DNA of 64,000 nt from CAVUCH01 sp963739995 (GTDB lineage: Bacteria; Acidobacteriota; Vicinamibacteria; Vicinamibacterales; JAENWD01), in contig CAVUCH010000021.1 of the NCBI GenBank assembly GCA_963739995.1, forward strand, positions 62,001-126,000, given 5' to 3'. Positions 37,596 through 46,247 of this stretch are shown here, piece after piece. Position numbers and translations under genes: made by a program. How positions within the stretch are numbered: the first letter of the stretch is position 1; every line of letters begins with the position of its first letter. Under the pieces are notes generated by a model, which was not told the origin of the DNA, made no database searches, and saw only the letters and a program-made list of their open reading frames with translations.

Positions 37596-38375
37596 ATGAA
37601 CGTGCTCGATCGCTTCCGCCTCGATGGCCGCCGTCTGTTCATCTCCGGCGGCAGCCGCGGGCTCGGCCGCGAGATGGCGCTCGCGCTCGCCGACGTCGGC
37701 ACCGACGTGGTCATGACCGGCCGCGACCCGGCGAGCCTCGAGGAGGCGGCGGCCGCAGTCCGGGCGCGCGGACGGAACGCGTTCCCCATCGTGGCGGACA
37801 TGAGCGATCCGGCCGCCTGCGAACGCGCGTGTCACGACGCGCTCGCCACGGGTCCGATTCACATCCTGATCAACAACGTCGGCGACCGCCGCGTCAGCAT
37901 TCCCATCGAGGAGACGCCGCTGGCCACGTGGGACGAGATGATGAATCTGAACCTCACCAGCTGCTTCCTGTGCACGAAGGTGATCGGCGGCGCGATGATT
38001 CTGCGCGGCGGGGGCGGGCGCGTCATCAACATCTCCTCGATGAGCGCCTTCATCGCCAACCGGGGTATCGGCGGCCGCCATTATGAAACCGCGAAGGCAG
38101 CGATGCTGCACTTCACGCGGTGTACCGCGGCCGACTGGGCACCGCACCGGATCACCGTGAACGCGATCTGCCCCGGGCTGTTCATGACCGAGCCAAACCG
38201 CCAGTGGGCTCGAACGCGCCCCGATGTGATCAAGACGATCACCGACGCCACGCCGCTCGGCCGGTGCGGAGAGCCCGAAGAGCTCGGCCCGCTGGCTGTC
38301 TACCTCGCAAGCGATGCGTCAGCGTTCGTAACCGGCGCCTCGTTTGTCATCGACGGAGGATACACGCTCTGGTAG
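37596..38375 (+). CDS. short-chain dehydrogenase/reductase
   Basis: This encodes 259 residues; GGAG lies 9 bases before the ATG. Classical SDR motifs are present: cofactor loop FISGGSRGLGREM (~16-28), INNVG (~92-96), catalytic INISSMSAFIANRG (Ser) and HYETAKAAM (Tyr-x-x-x-Lys, ~155-163), then the ICPGLFMTEP tail and C-terminal VTGASFVIDGGYTLW. Lack of an acidic residue at the end of beta-2 (VVMTGRDP) suggests NADP. It resembles gluconate 5-dehydrogenase/3-oxoacyl reductase-like enzymes; the substrate is unknown. It stands downstream of the GH67 gene, so sugar-acid metabolism is possible. Confidence 0.85.
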   Translation: MNVLDRFRLDGRRLFISGGSRGLGREMALALADVGTDVVMTGRDPASLEEAAAAVRARGRNAFPIVADMSDPAACERACHDALATGPIHILINNVGDRRVSIPIEETPLATWDEMMNLNLTSCFLCTKVIGGAMILRGGGGRVINISSMSAFIANRGIGGRHYETAKAAMLHFTRCTAADWAPHRITVNAICPGLFMTEPNRQWARTRPDVIKTITDATPLGRCGEPEELGPLAVYLASDASAFVTGASFVIDGGYTLW

Positions 38376-38546
38376 GCGGCCTCGCGCGGGCGTAGGCTCG
38401 CGGGCCGGGCCGTCCCGGACGGGGGGCATTGAGCAGCGGCTGGTCGCGGCGCAGCGGAGGAATCTCGAGCACGTGCTCAAAAGGTAACAGACTTGCACGG
38501 CCGAGGTGGATTACCATTGCTGTGGTCCCCAGATGAGAGGAAAGAC

Positions 38547-39474
38547 GTGAACGTGCGCCATTCGTACCTAGCCCTTACGATCGCCGTCGTCGTGCTTGGC
38601 GGCCCCGCGTGCAAGTCGCAGAACACGGCCGAGGAACAGAAGAAGGTCGACGACCTGCAGGGACAACTCGACGCGGCGAAGCAGCAGCTGGCCGCCAAAG
38701 AGAAGGAAATCGAGGCCAAGGCGGCGGAGGCGCAGGCCGTGGCGGAGGAGAATGCGAAACGCGCCGCCCCCGCCAGCGACGCGAAGAAACCAAGACCGCC
38801 CGCTGCAAAGGCTGCCAGCAAGGACCAGGGCGCGGTCCGCGTCGGACCAGGGCGCGGTCGCCAGGGATTTGGCGGACCGGCAGGGTGAGGTCAATGCGCA
38901 GCAGTCCGACACCAACGACCGGGTGCAGCGGGAGATCGAGGCACTGAAGCCGGTCGAGTACAGGATTCCCGCCGGCACCGTCATCCCGGTTCGCACCACG
39001 ACCGAGTTGAGCACGTCGCAGCTGGCGACCGGCTCGACCTTCACGGCAGTGCTGGAGCGAGACCTGAGCGTCGGCGGCACCGTGCTGGCGGCCCAGGGCG
39101 CGGAGGTAACAGGCGTCGTCGTCTCGAGCGACCCCGGCGGGCGGGTCAAGGGCGTGGCAAGCCTCGACGTCACGATCCGCTCGGTTGCCGGCCGGAAAGG
39201 CCACACCATTCCACTGAAGGCGGATGGCTACGGTGTCGTTGCGAAGAAGGACACCGGCCGTGACATGAAGCGGACCGGCATCATGACCGGTGCCGGGGCC
39301 GTCGTTGGAGCCATTGCGGGCGGCGGGAAGGGCGCGGCGATTGGCGCAGGGGCCGGCGCCGCCGCGGGCGTGGGCACGAACATGGCGACGCGCGGCAAGG
39401 CAGCCGTGATCCCCGCCGAGACGCTGATGGAGTTCAGGCTGTCGGCCCCGTCCACCGTGGTGTACCAGCCGTAG
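38547..39474 (+). CDS. coiled-coil lipoprotein with glycine-zipper C-terminus, frameshifted by duplication
   Basis: GTG 38547 with AGAGGAAA upstream starts a lipoprotein signal (LALTIAVVVLGGPAC). Residues ~25-80 form a charged coiled coil (AEEQKKVDDLQGQLDAAKQQ). The frame breaks near 38845, where a 22-base segment is tandemly duplicated. Deleting one copy restores SKDQGAVARDLADRQ and yields 301 residues. After the break come an EIEALKPVEYRIPAGTVIPV beta domain (resembling TrbI/VirB10-like or SH3-like envelope modules) and a glycine zipper (AVVGAIAGGGKGAAIGAGAG), typical of outer-membrane-anchored envelope proteins. No specific function is assigned. Confidence 0.78.
38823..38860 (+). repeat. 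22-base tandem duplication causing a frameshift
   Basis: GGACCAGGGCGCGGTC occurs at 38823-38838 and again at 38845-38860, period 22. Because 22 is not a multiple of three, the second copy throws the lipoprotein gene out of frame; removing either copy repairs it. Confidence 0.75.
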
Positions 39475-39506
39475 CGCGTCAGCTCTTGAGGCGAGGGGAC
39501 TGTCAA

Positions 39507-39538
39507 GAGGAAGCCGGTGCTCCGAGACCGGCTTCCTC
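39507..39538. terminator. bidirectional terminator hairpin
   Basis: GAGGAAGCCGGT (39507-39518) pairs perfectly with ACCGGCTTCCTC (39527-39538) across an 8-base loop, between two convergent genes ending at 39474 and 39596. Short A/T tails flank the stem. Confidence 0.75.
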
Positions 39539-39595
39539 AACAGATGGTGCGAGGCGCGTGCCCTGATGTGTGCCGCCGCGCGCGCGCCGGACGCG

Positions 39596-40063
39596 CTACT
39601 CGAACTTCGGAACCGTGTCGACCTTCACCTTGCCGTTCGCGTGTGAGAACTGATAGGTGTTGCGGTCCATCTTCGGATCCTTCGGCGTGCGCAACTCGAT
39701 CGTGACAATCTCGTTTGGCATGAGCGGCTTCATCAGGCGCTTGCTGTCGCCGGTCACGACGTTGCCCGCCTTGTCGTACCAGAACTCATCGAGCTTGAGC
39801 CCCGCAATCGAGCCATAGGAAATGTTCTTCACCTTGATCGTGGTGACGACATCTCCGCCCTGTACCTTCACGACCGGTTTCAGCACGTTGATCACGGCGG
39901 TGCCCTTCAGGGGTTTGACGACGGGCGGAACGACCGTGGAGGCGGTGGCGACGGCCGGTTGCTTCGCGGAGTCGGGCTTCTTCGATTGGGCGGGTGCGGG
40001 GGCGGCGGTGAGGGTTAGGAACCCCGGGACCAGCAGCCACACGCAGAGCGGTGCGCGCTTCAT
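39596..40063 (-). CDS. exported hypothetical protein with Ig-like/FxLYD-type domain
   Basis: This encodes 155 residues; GGAGGTCACCC precedes the ATG with good spacing. It has a Sec signal (APLCVWLLVPGFLTLTAAPAPA), a short Lys/Ser/Ala linker, then ~100 residues of beta-rich sequence (VVTTIKVKNISYGSIAGLKL, EFWYDKAGNVV, EIVTIELRTPKDPKMDRNTY). The last part resembles FxLYD-type domains that decorate secreted proteins. No enzymatic residues are visible. It is monocistronic by spacing (168 bases to the next gene upstream). Confidence 0.75.
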   Translation of the reverse strand: MKRAPLCVWLLVPGFLTLTAAPAPAQSKKPDSAKQPAVATASTVVPPVVKPLKGTAVINVLKPVVKVQGGDVVTTIKVKNISYGSIAGLKLDEFWYDKAGNVVTGDSKRLMKPLMPNEIVTIELRTPKDPKMDRNTYQFSHANGKVKVDTVPKFE

Positions 40064-40231
40064 GGGTGACCTCCAGGGAAATACAGCGTCGACCGAGGGG
40101 CACTCCGGCTCCCATCATACCCCCAGAGCCCCTTCGGGCGTCTCGGTTCGGACAGTACCGGCCGGAACCGTCGCACCCGGTCGCACTCTGTCGCACGCGC
40201 GCAGCTTCGCACCCGTCCGTCGCTCCCGCGA

Positions 40232-41431
40232 TCACGTCCGGCGTCGTCGCGAGGCCGCTGCGGTTCGTTCGAGCGTGACGACCGTCTCGATGTGCGGCGT
40301 GTGCGGGAACATGTCCACCGGCTGCACCCGGGCGATGGAATATCCGGCGCCGGTGATGTCCACGAGGTCCCGCGCAAGGGACACGGGATCGCACGACACG
40401 TAAATCGCGCGTGCGGGGGCCACGTTCGCGAACACGCCGCGGATCACCCCCGGTCCGCAGCCGTGGCGCGGGGGGTCCAGCACCACTACGTCAGGCGGTG
40501 TGCGCCCGAGCCGGTGCAGCGCGTCTTCCACGCGGCCGTGCACGAAGCGCAGCTGGCCCGGCGCCACCCGGTTCAAACGCGCGTTGGCCTCGCCGTCGCG
40601 CACGGCCTGGACGTTCTCCTCGACCGCGACCACGGTGTGCCCGCGCAGCGCGAGCGGGATTGCGAACAGACCGCTGCCGGCGTACAGGTCCGCCACCACG
40701 GTCGAAGCGTCCACGTCGCCCGCTTCCGTGACCACGTCCGCCAGCAGCGCGGCGGCGGCCTCCGGGTTCGTCTGGAAGAATGCAGTGGGTGACACCAGGA
40801 AGGCGGGACCGAGTGCGTTCTCGCGGATCGAGGCGCGGCCCGCGATGCGGATGGTCTCGTCCCCGACCATGTACGGGCCCGGCCGATAGTGCACGTTGAC
40901 CAGGAGGCCCGTGGGAGGGTCGGGCCTGGCGAGAAACGCGCGCAGCGGCCGCCGCAGCGACTTGTCATTGCGGGTGACCACCAGCATCACGACCGCCGCG
41001 GTCTCGGCCTGGGACGTGCGGATCACGACATGCCGCAGGATGCCCTCGAGCGCAGGACCCGCCGCTGGAATCCGGGCCTTCACGAGCTGGTCGCGCAGTG
41101 CGAACGCCAGCTCGTTCGCGCGCTCCGCATGGACGGGACACGTCTCGATCGGGACAAGGCGCTGCGAGCCCGCAGCGTAATGGCCCATGACGAGGGCCCG
41201 CGGGTTCCGGGGATCCTGGCCGAACACGAATGCCGCCTTGTGCCTGAAGCGCCACGGCATCCCATCGTGATCCACGCGCATCCCGATGGCCGGCCGGACG
41301 AGAGGTGCGCGCCGGCCGAGCGCGTCCCGAAGCAGCCCCTCGACTGTGAACTGCTTGCGTTCCAGCTGCAGGGGGTATGGCACGTCCTGCGACACGCAGC
41401 CGCCGCAAGTGCCAAAGTGGGGACAGATCAC
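40232..41431 (-). CDS. RlmC/RlmD-type rRNA (uracil-5)-methyltransferase
   Basis: This encodes 399 residues. N-terminal cysteines C3, C9 and C12 (ICPHFGTCGGC) plus Cys of ETCPVHAERA make the 4Fe-4S ligand set of RumA-like enzymes. No TRAM domain precedes them. Motifs for SAM binding are VVADLYAGSGLFAIPLALRG (~245-265) and VVAVEEN; the catalytic tail is VVVLDPPRHGCGPGVI with the nucleophile in YVSCDPVSLARDL. The product is 5-methyluridine in 23S rRNA (or tRNA); the exact position cannot be told from sequence. The C-terminal TAAASRRRRT tail is basic. Confidence 0.85.
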   Translation of the reverse strand: MICPHFGTCGGCVSQDVPYPLQLERKQFTVEGLLRDALGRRAPLVRPAIGMRVDHDGMPWRFRHKAAFVFGQDPRNPRALVMGHYAAGSQRLVPIETCPVHAERANELAFALRDQLVKARIPAAGPALEGILRHVVIRTSQAETAAVVMLVVTRNDKSLRRPLRAFLARPDPPTGLLVNVHYRPGPYMVGDETIRIAGRASIRENALGPAFLVSPTAFFQTNPEAAAALLADVVTEAGDVDASTVVADLYAGSGLFAIPLALRGHTVVAVEENVQAVRDGEANARLNRVAPGQLRFVHGRVEDALHRLGRTPPDVVVLDPPRHGCGPGVIRGVFANVAPARAIYVSCDPVSLARDLVDITGAGYSIARVQPVDMFPHTPHIETVVTLERTAAASRRRRT

Positions 41432-41523
41432 GTTCGCAATTGTGGCACTTCGTACGGACTACCACTCCGGCCATCGACGTGGGCACCCGGCGTCAGCAGA
41501 CACCGGTGCGCCGCAAGCCGGGC

Positions 41524-42762
41524 CTACGATCGTTCGGCGTCAGCCACGATTTGTCGCGCGGCGGCGTCGTAGCGCATGCGGCGCCCGGTGCGTTCCGCCT
41601 CGCGAGCCAGGCAGCAGGCGACAGCGTGTGAGTAGCCGACCTCGATGGGCGCGTTCGGCTGTGCGCGGGAGATGAGGCAGTCGATCCAGTTGCCCACGTG
41701 ACTCCGCTCCTCGGCGGCGGCTGGAAGCGTGACGTCCTCCGCGTCGGCGGGCCGCTTGTTATCGGCTGGGCGGCTGACCCAATCACGCGTGTCGAGCGTC
41801 CGCGTCTTGCCGTAGAACACCGTGTAGTCGGTCTCCGGCCCGGACCCGAGGCGCGAGGAGAACGTGAGCAGCCAGCCTTTCGGATACTCGAGCACGTATT
41901 CGGCGGTATCGCTGATCTCCCGGCCGTCCTTCCAGGTGTAGCGCCCGCCGAGCGCGACGGCGCTGGTGGGAAACGGGTCGTCCATGAACCACTGTGCGAC
42001 GTCAATCAGATGGCTGCCGAGCAGCCCCACCAGTCCCGTGGTCTGCTCATAGAACCATTGCCAGCTCCGCAGGCGCACTGGATCGAACGGCCGCCGCTCG
42101 AGATGCATCTGGAACTGCTCCCAGTCCACGTCCTCCGCCCGGACGTCGTCCACGGGTCGCGCCCAGCTCGGTACGTTGCGGTTCCATGCTGTCTCGATCT
42201 TGCAGATGGGGCCGAGCGTGCCCGAGCGCACGTACCTCGCGGCTGCCTGGAAGCGCGCGCTGCTCCTGCGCTGAGTGCCGACCTGCACGATGCGCGCACT
42301 GCTCTTCACCGCATCGAAGGCCGCAACCGCATCCTCGAGGCGCGCGCAGAGCGGCTTTTCCACGAACGCATCCTTGCCCCCCTTGATGGCGTCGACGAGG
42401 ACGGCTGGATGCGCGAAATCCGGCGTCGCGATGATCACCGCGTCCACCTGCGGCATCGCGAGCAGATCGTGGTAACGCGCGAACAGCTTCGGCCTGGGCC
42501 GGCCACCCGTATCTGCCACGCGGTTGGCCATCGCCTCGCCGGCAACGGACCAGACGTCCGCCAGCGCCACGATGTCCACGCGATCCCCGGCGGCGGCAAG
42601 CGTTTCGCCGAGCAGGTAGTTGCCCCGCGAGCCGCAGCCGATGATACCGATGCCGATGCGGTCGTTGGCACCCTGCGCCCGCAGGCCCGCCGGCGTGAGG
42701 GCGGCCGCGAGGCCAAGGCCGGTCGAGATGAACTGGCGGCGGTCGATTGTGCTGTCTGACAC
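41524..42762 (-). CDS. Gfo/Idh/MocA oxidoreductase with Tat signal
   Basis: GTG 42762 is chosen because AGGAGGAG lies just upstream; the product has 412 residues. STIDRRQFISTGLGLAAALTPAG is a Tat signal. The Rossmann domain is IGIGIIGCGSRGNYLLGE (~35-52), with PDFAHPAVLVDAIKGGKDAF and the family E-K-P (VEKPLCARLEDAVAAFDAV, ~130). The C-terminal alpha/beta domain binds the sugar-like substrate (TTGLVGLLGSHLIDVAQWFM contains the conserved Asp/His region). Exported members of this family are thought to use tightly bound NAD(P). It follows the enolase-superfamily gene by 78 bases, suggesting a joint role in sugar-acid conversion outside the cytoplasm. Confidence 0.85.
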   Translation of the reverse strand: MSDSTIDRRQFISTGLGLAAALTPAGLRAQGANDRIGIGIIGCGSRGNYLLGETLAAAGDRVDIVALADVWSVAGEAMANRVADTGGRPRPKLFARYHDLLAMPQVDAVIIATPDFAHPAVLVDAIKGGKDAFVEKPLCARLEDAVAAFDAVKSSARIVQVGTQRRSSARFQAAARYVRSGTLGPICKIETAWNRNVPSWARPVDDVRAEDVDWEQFQMHLERRPFDPVRLRSWQWFYEQTTGLVGLLGSHLIDVAQWFMDDPFPTSAVALGGRYTWKDGREISDTAEYVLEYPKGWLLTFSSRLGSGPETDYTVFYGKTRTLDTRDWVSRPADNKRPADAEDVTLPAAAEERSHVGNWIDCLISRAQPNAPIEVGYSHAVACCLAREAERTGRRMRYDAAARQIVADAERS

Positions 42763-42840
42763 TGCACTCCTCCTGGCTGGCGACATCGGCAACGCGACGG
42801 CACACTCCGACGCAACACGACGCGGAACGCCTCCGGCTGT

Positions 42841-44118
42841 CTACATGCTGGACGCGCCCGCGACGCCGCGGTCCAGAATAGCGCGCACCTTCGACTCGAC
42901 GACCGCGACACCGAGTCCCGGGGCCGTGAGTGCGGCGAGCCGCCCGGAGACAGGCACGATCGGCCGCTCGACCACGCTGTGCGCGAGGAACTGCGGTCCG
43001 TTCAGCGCGCACGGGCGTCCTTGCGCAAACGCGGTGTACAGCGCCATCGTCGCGGCGAGCGACACGTCGGGATCTGTCAGCCCGCTGCCGAGCCACATCA
43101 GGCCGGCGTCGAGCAGGATCTCGATCTGGCGCCGCGCGGGCACCAGCCCGCCGCATCGTGACGGCTTCATCGCCACGCCGTCGAGCATGCCCAGATGGAG
43201 GAACTCGACGAGCTCCACCGGCGACACGATGCCTTCGTCCATGAGGATCGGCAACGCGCGCTGCCGACGAAGCGCCTGATACCCCTGGATGCGGTTCGGG
43301 CGAATCGGCGCTTCGAGGACGTCCACGCCGGCATCCGCGAGCCGGGGCGCCACCCTCAAGGCCGTCTCGACGTCGTACCCGCAGTTCGCGTCGGCCCACA
43401 GGAACGTGCGCGGGGCCAGTGCGCGCACGCGCCGGCACAGCTCCACGTCGAAGTCGGGGGTGGTGCCGACCTTCACGTTGAAGTGCTCGTAGCCCTTCTC
43501 CCGTCCTGCGGCGACGAGCGGCTCGATGTCTTCGATCTTCGCGGGGCTCACCGTCCAGCTGAGCGTCAAGGCGTCGGCGGGAGTGCGTTGCCAGAGCTTC
43601 GGGAGCGTGACCCCCAGGCGCTTACCGAGGAGATCGTGCAGGGCGAGGTCGATGCCAGCCTTGGCGATGGGCTGCCCGGTCGAGAACGAGGGCGCAATCG
43701 CGTGGTCCATGACCGCATGCGCCCCGTCGATATCCGCGCAATCCCGGCCCACCAGCTCCGGTGCGAGATAGCGCACGAGCGTTGTCGTCGCCGTCTCGAG
43801 AGTCTCTTCGCTCCACTTGGGAATCGGCACGCTCTCGCCCCAGCCCACGACCCCGGCATCGTCGGTGATGCGCACGAGAGCGGCGGGGCGTCCGGTGGGC
43901 GAACCGTCCGGCCCTTCGAAGAACTTGAACCGGCCCGCCATCGGGTACCGCACCGGGAACACGTCGATGCTGGCGATCCGCGACCGTCCTGGTGGTGAGG
44001 GTGTGTGCTGATGCCCGGCGGCCACTCCGGCGCGGGCCATCGTGGCCCCCGCGGCCAGCCCGAGCACTTCGAGCGCGGCCCGACGTGACATGCGGCGCGG
44101 CGGTGCTGCGGACGGCAT
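42841..44118 (-). CDS. mandelate racemase/muconate lactonizing-type enzyme with Tat signal
   Basis: This encodes 425 residues from ATG 44118; ATG 44091 would remove the first nine. SRRAALEVLGLAAGATMARAG is a Tat-like signal. The enolase-superfamily N-cap spans ~45-165. The barrel carries FNVKVG (catalytic Lys, ~240), the metal triad WADANCGYD, VDVLEAPIRP and ILMDEGIVSP, then AMKPSRCGG. The pattern resembles L-Ala-D/L-Glu epimerase or muconate cycloisomerase groups; the substrate is unknown. An exported enolase-superfamily enzyme paired with an exported Gfo/Idh protein is unusual. Confidence 0.85.
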   Translation of the reverse strand: MPSAAPPRRMSRRAALEVLGLAAGATMARAGVAAGHQHTPSPPGRSRIASIDVFPVRYPMAGRFKFFEGPDGSPTGRPAALVRITDDAGVVGWGESVPIPKWSEETLETATTTLVRYLAPELVGRDCADIDGAHAVMDHAIAPSFSTGQPIAKAGIDLALHDLLGKRLGVTLPKLWQRTPADALTLSWTVSPAKIEDIEPLVAAGREKGYEHFNVKVGTTPDFDVELCRRVRALAPRTFLWADANCGYDVETALRVAPRLADAGVDVLEAPIRPNRIQGYQALRRQRALPILMDEGIVSPVELVEFLHLGMLDGVAMKPSRCGGLVPARRQIEILLDAGLMWLGSGLTDPDVSLAATMALYTAFAQGRPCALNGPQFLAHSVVERPIVPVSGRLAALTAPGLGVAVVESKVRAILDRGVAGASSM

Positions 44119-44352
44119 CGGCAGATGATATACGGGTGTCTGGCCGCCGGGGACGCCGCCGGGTAAGCCTCGCGAAGATCCTGGTCTTGGACCTGACCAG
44201 TTCAACCCTCCGGAGTTCGAGGCGACCTCGATCCGGGAGATCTCAGGGACTTGCCCAGCGACACCAGCACCTCGGAAGCAACGCGCCTTGCGTAACCAAG
44301 TAGAGGGGGCCGGCATCCACCCAGCCCCTCGTCTCCAAAGCATGCCGTCTGC

Positions 44353-45002
44353 TTAGTTTGGCGCACGAGCGTACGCGGCAGGATTGTCGTCGAACTCCAT
44401 CTTGCAGACCTGCGAGCAGAAGTAGTACCTCTGACCGCCGTATTCAGACCAGCCCCACGCAGATTCCTCACTCACTCCAGCTCCGCAGACGGCGTCGGAA
44501 AGTGTGCTGTGCGCGATTCGGGGTCGAATGCCGCGCAAGCCCATCGTGAATGCGGCGACTGTTGGCCGAACCAGGCGCTCGAACTCCGCATAGGGCATGC
44601 GGATCGACTCATGATGAGATCCTGCTCAAAGACGATTTCCCCATGGGCGGCGAGAGTTTCATCGACAACAACGTCCTGGCGATAGAGCGGGCCCAAGGGT
44701 GGCATGGCTCCGATCTCGCAATCGGTGTACAGACCTTTGAACTCGTCCTCGTGTGCCAGCCGGAGAGAGTGCGCGTGTGTCACGTTCCTGAGGCGCTCGA
44801 AATCCACTTTAAGCGGCGCCGGGATCACTGCGAGAACCGGTCGGTCGTCTGCGATGCAGACCACGACTTTGGCCCACTCGTGCCCCGGAACCTGTGCGGC
44901 CGCGGCCTCCTCTTGTGCGGTGTATGCGACAGGATGCGTCAGCACCGAGTAGCGCGCGCGATGTCGGTCCAGAAATTCCGATATCGAAGCCGGTATCGCC
45001 AT
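44353..45002 (-). CDS. YbaK-type tRNA deacylase fused to a YHS domain, one-base deletion
   Basis: ATG 45002 with GGAGG five bases upstream begins MAIPASISEFLDRHRARYSV. The YbaK/prolyl-editing fold spans ~1-140 (VLTHPVAYTAQEEAAAAQV, GHEWAKVVVCIADDRPVLAV, EIGAMPPLGPLYRQDVVVD). Near 44624 one base is missing after TTTGAG. Adding G restores EIVFEAGSHHESIRMPYAEF and joins the fold's last helix to a C-terminal YHS domain (VCGAGVS..YGGQRYYFCSQVCKMEF; cysteines ~180 and ~200), giving 216 residues to TAG 44353. YbaK-like proteins clear mischarged tRNAs; YHS domains bind metals or iron-sulfur. It lies 25 bases behind the PEBP gene, probably in one transcript. Confidence 0.75.
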
Positions 45003-45027
45003 ATACACCTCCAGAACGGCGCGCCGA

Positions 45028-45471
45028 TCATTTTGTTCGTTCGTAGTGGCCCATGAGCTGTGCCCTGGCCAGTGTGTGATCCTTCAGTGCGGCTTCCAGG
45101 GCGTCGCGACTGTCGCCTGGGATGTCGAGTGTTGGCGCATCGACCGCATAGACCGTGAAATAGTAGCGATGCTTCCCGTGTCCTGGCGGAGGGCATGGCC
45201 CGCCATAGCCTTTTCGACCGAAATCATTCTTCAACGTCTTGCCTGCCGTTGCGCGCAAGGCGTTGCCATCGGTGGGAATGTCGTACGCCAGCCAGTGCGT
45301 GAACGTGCCTTTTGGCGCGTCGGGATCGTCCGCAATGACGGCGAAGCTCTTGGTGCCTTTCGGCGGTTCGTTCACTGTGATCGGCGGTGGCGCATCATCG
45401 CCGTCACAGGTGAACTGCTTCGGAACTGTCTGACCATCCGAAAATGCAGGACTCGTGACGGTGAACGCCAT
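45028..45471 (-). CDS. YbhB/YbcL-type phosphatidylethanolamine-binding protein homologue
   Basis: This encodes 147 residues; GGAGG lies seven bases before the ATG. The family core is plain: FTCDGDDAPPPITVNEPPKG (~20-38), VIADDPDAPKGTFTHWLAYD (~45-64, anion-pocket Asp and His) and GYGGPCPPPGHGKHRYYFTVYA (~88-110). No signal peptide is seen, so it is cytoplasmic. Bacterial members are of uncertain function. The YbaK-YHS gene follows on the same strand. Confidence 0.88.
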   Translation of the reverse strand: MAFTVTSPAFSDGQTVPKQFTCDGDDAPPPITVNEPPKGTKSFAVIADDPDAPKGTFTHWLAYDIPTDGNALRATAGKTLKNDFGRKGYGGPCPPPGHGKHRYYFTVYAVDAPTLDIPGDSRDALEAALKDHTLARAQLMGHYERTK

Positions 45472-45492
45472 GAATGGACCTCCTCTCGAACC

Positions 45493-45654
45493 AGTGGCCT
45501 GTATCGGCTGAATCAGTAGTGTCTTTCGGGCGGGGCATCCCGGCTGGCGGCGTTGCTCCTCCCTCGAATACTCCCGGTATGCTCGGTCGTCGCGCCTTGC
45601 CAGCCAGGCGCCGCGCTCCGAAATCCACTACCGCTTCAGCCGATACAGGCCACT
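45493..45654. repeat. structured repeat element, copy A
   Basis: Terminal inverted repeats 45493-45521 and 45626-45654 pair 27 of 29. Inside, TTTCGG (45524) pairs with CCGAAA (45618), GGCTGGC (45542) with GCCAGCC (45599), and ATAC (45568) with GTAT (45577) as an apical hairpin. The core 45549-45598 (GGCGTTGCT..GGTCGTCGCGCC) is conserved in copy B at 47365-47511 on the opposite strand. One end overlaps the stop codon of a truncated site-2 protease reading frame (rc of 45653-45655). Confidence 0.8.
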
Positions 45655-45851
45655 ACATCGTCAGCTCGGCGCGCGCGTCGACCAGACGCAGGAGCTGATC
45701 ACGCGAAATCACGCCGCGAATTTTGTCCTTTCTGCACGACCGGGAGCTGATTCACATCCTCTTGGACGATTGCGTCAAGGGCCTTCGCGACGGGCTCGCT
45801 GGCGTCGATCCGATGGAGTCGCTCGACCGGCTTCATGGCCTCACGGCAGGG
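45653..45851 (-). pseudogene. C-terminal CBS-domain stump of a site-2 protease
   Basis: The recoverable sequence EAMKPVERLHRIDASEPVAK, then ALDAIVQEDVNQLPVVQ, a one-base shift near 45727, and IRGVISRDQLLRLVDARAEL, ending TM-stop, matches the C-terminal CBS module of M50 site-2 protease family proteins. The membrane protease part is missing upstream. It is therefore a truncation, ending exactly at structured repeat copy A. Confidence 0.65.
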
Positions 45852-46247
45852 GTCGCATCCCAGCGGTAGCGCGGGACCGCCCGGAGCTCTTGAGGTGTCA
45901 GTTCCGCACGACGATACGCCTGTGCTCGCAGGCTTGCGGTAAATCAATGCATAATGCAATAGTGATTCCTGCGCCACCCGAGCCCTAGCAGCCCGTATAT
46001 GGACTCCTCCCGGATTCAAGCGAGTAGCTGATGACTTTGTGTCCTTAGAGTAGGTTGCGGTCGTATATCCGGCCTGTGCGTGGAGGGTTCTCGCCTCCTG
46101 GCCAACATGGATAGTCGCGCACGCGGGCCAATCGTGGCGTCGGCCTCGAAGACCAGGGCTGCTATCGGCCTGATGCGGTGTCGGTCGGACCGAAGGGCCA
46201 TGAGTCAAGTCACTCGCTGAGCATCTCGCGTGAAAGGAGTCGTCTGG
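45852..46247. other. 396-base gap without a recognisable gene
   Basis: This stretch, between the site-2-protease stump and the IS110 remnant, has locally lower GC (around 45930-46060). It may contain the IS110 right flank. Frames are short and not family-like. Confidence 0.5.

Noticed and set aside
45493..45654. Integron attC site, suggested by a stop-adjacent imperfect palindrome
   Set aside because: The RYYYAAC/GTTRRRY core sites are not at the stem ends, copies occur in both orientations relative to the upstream gene, and no integrase or cassette array is present.
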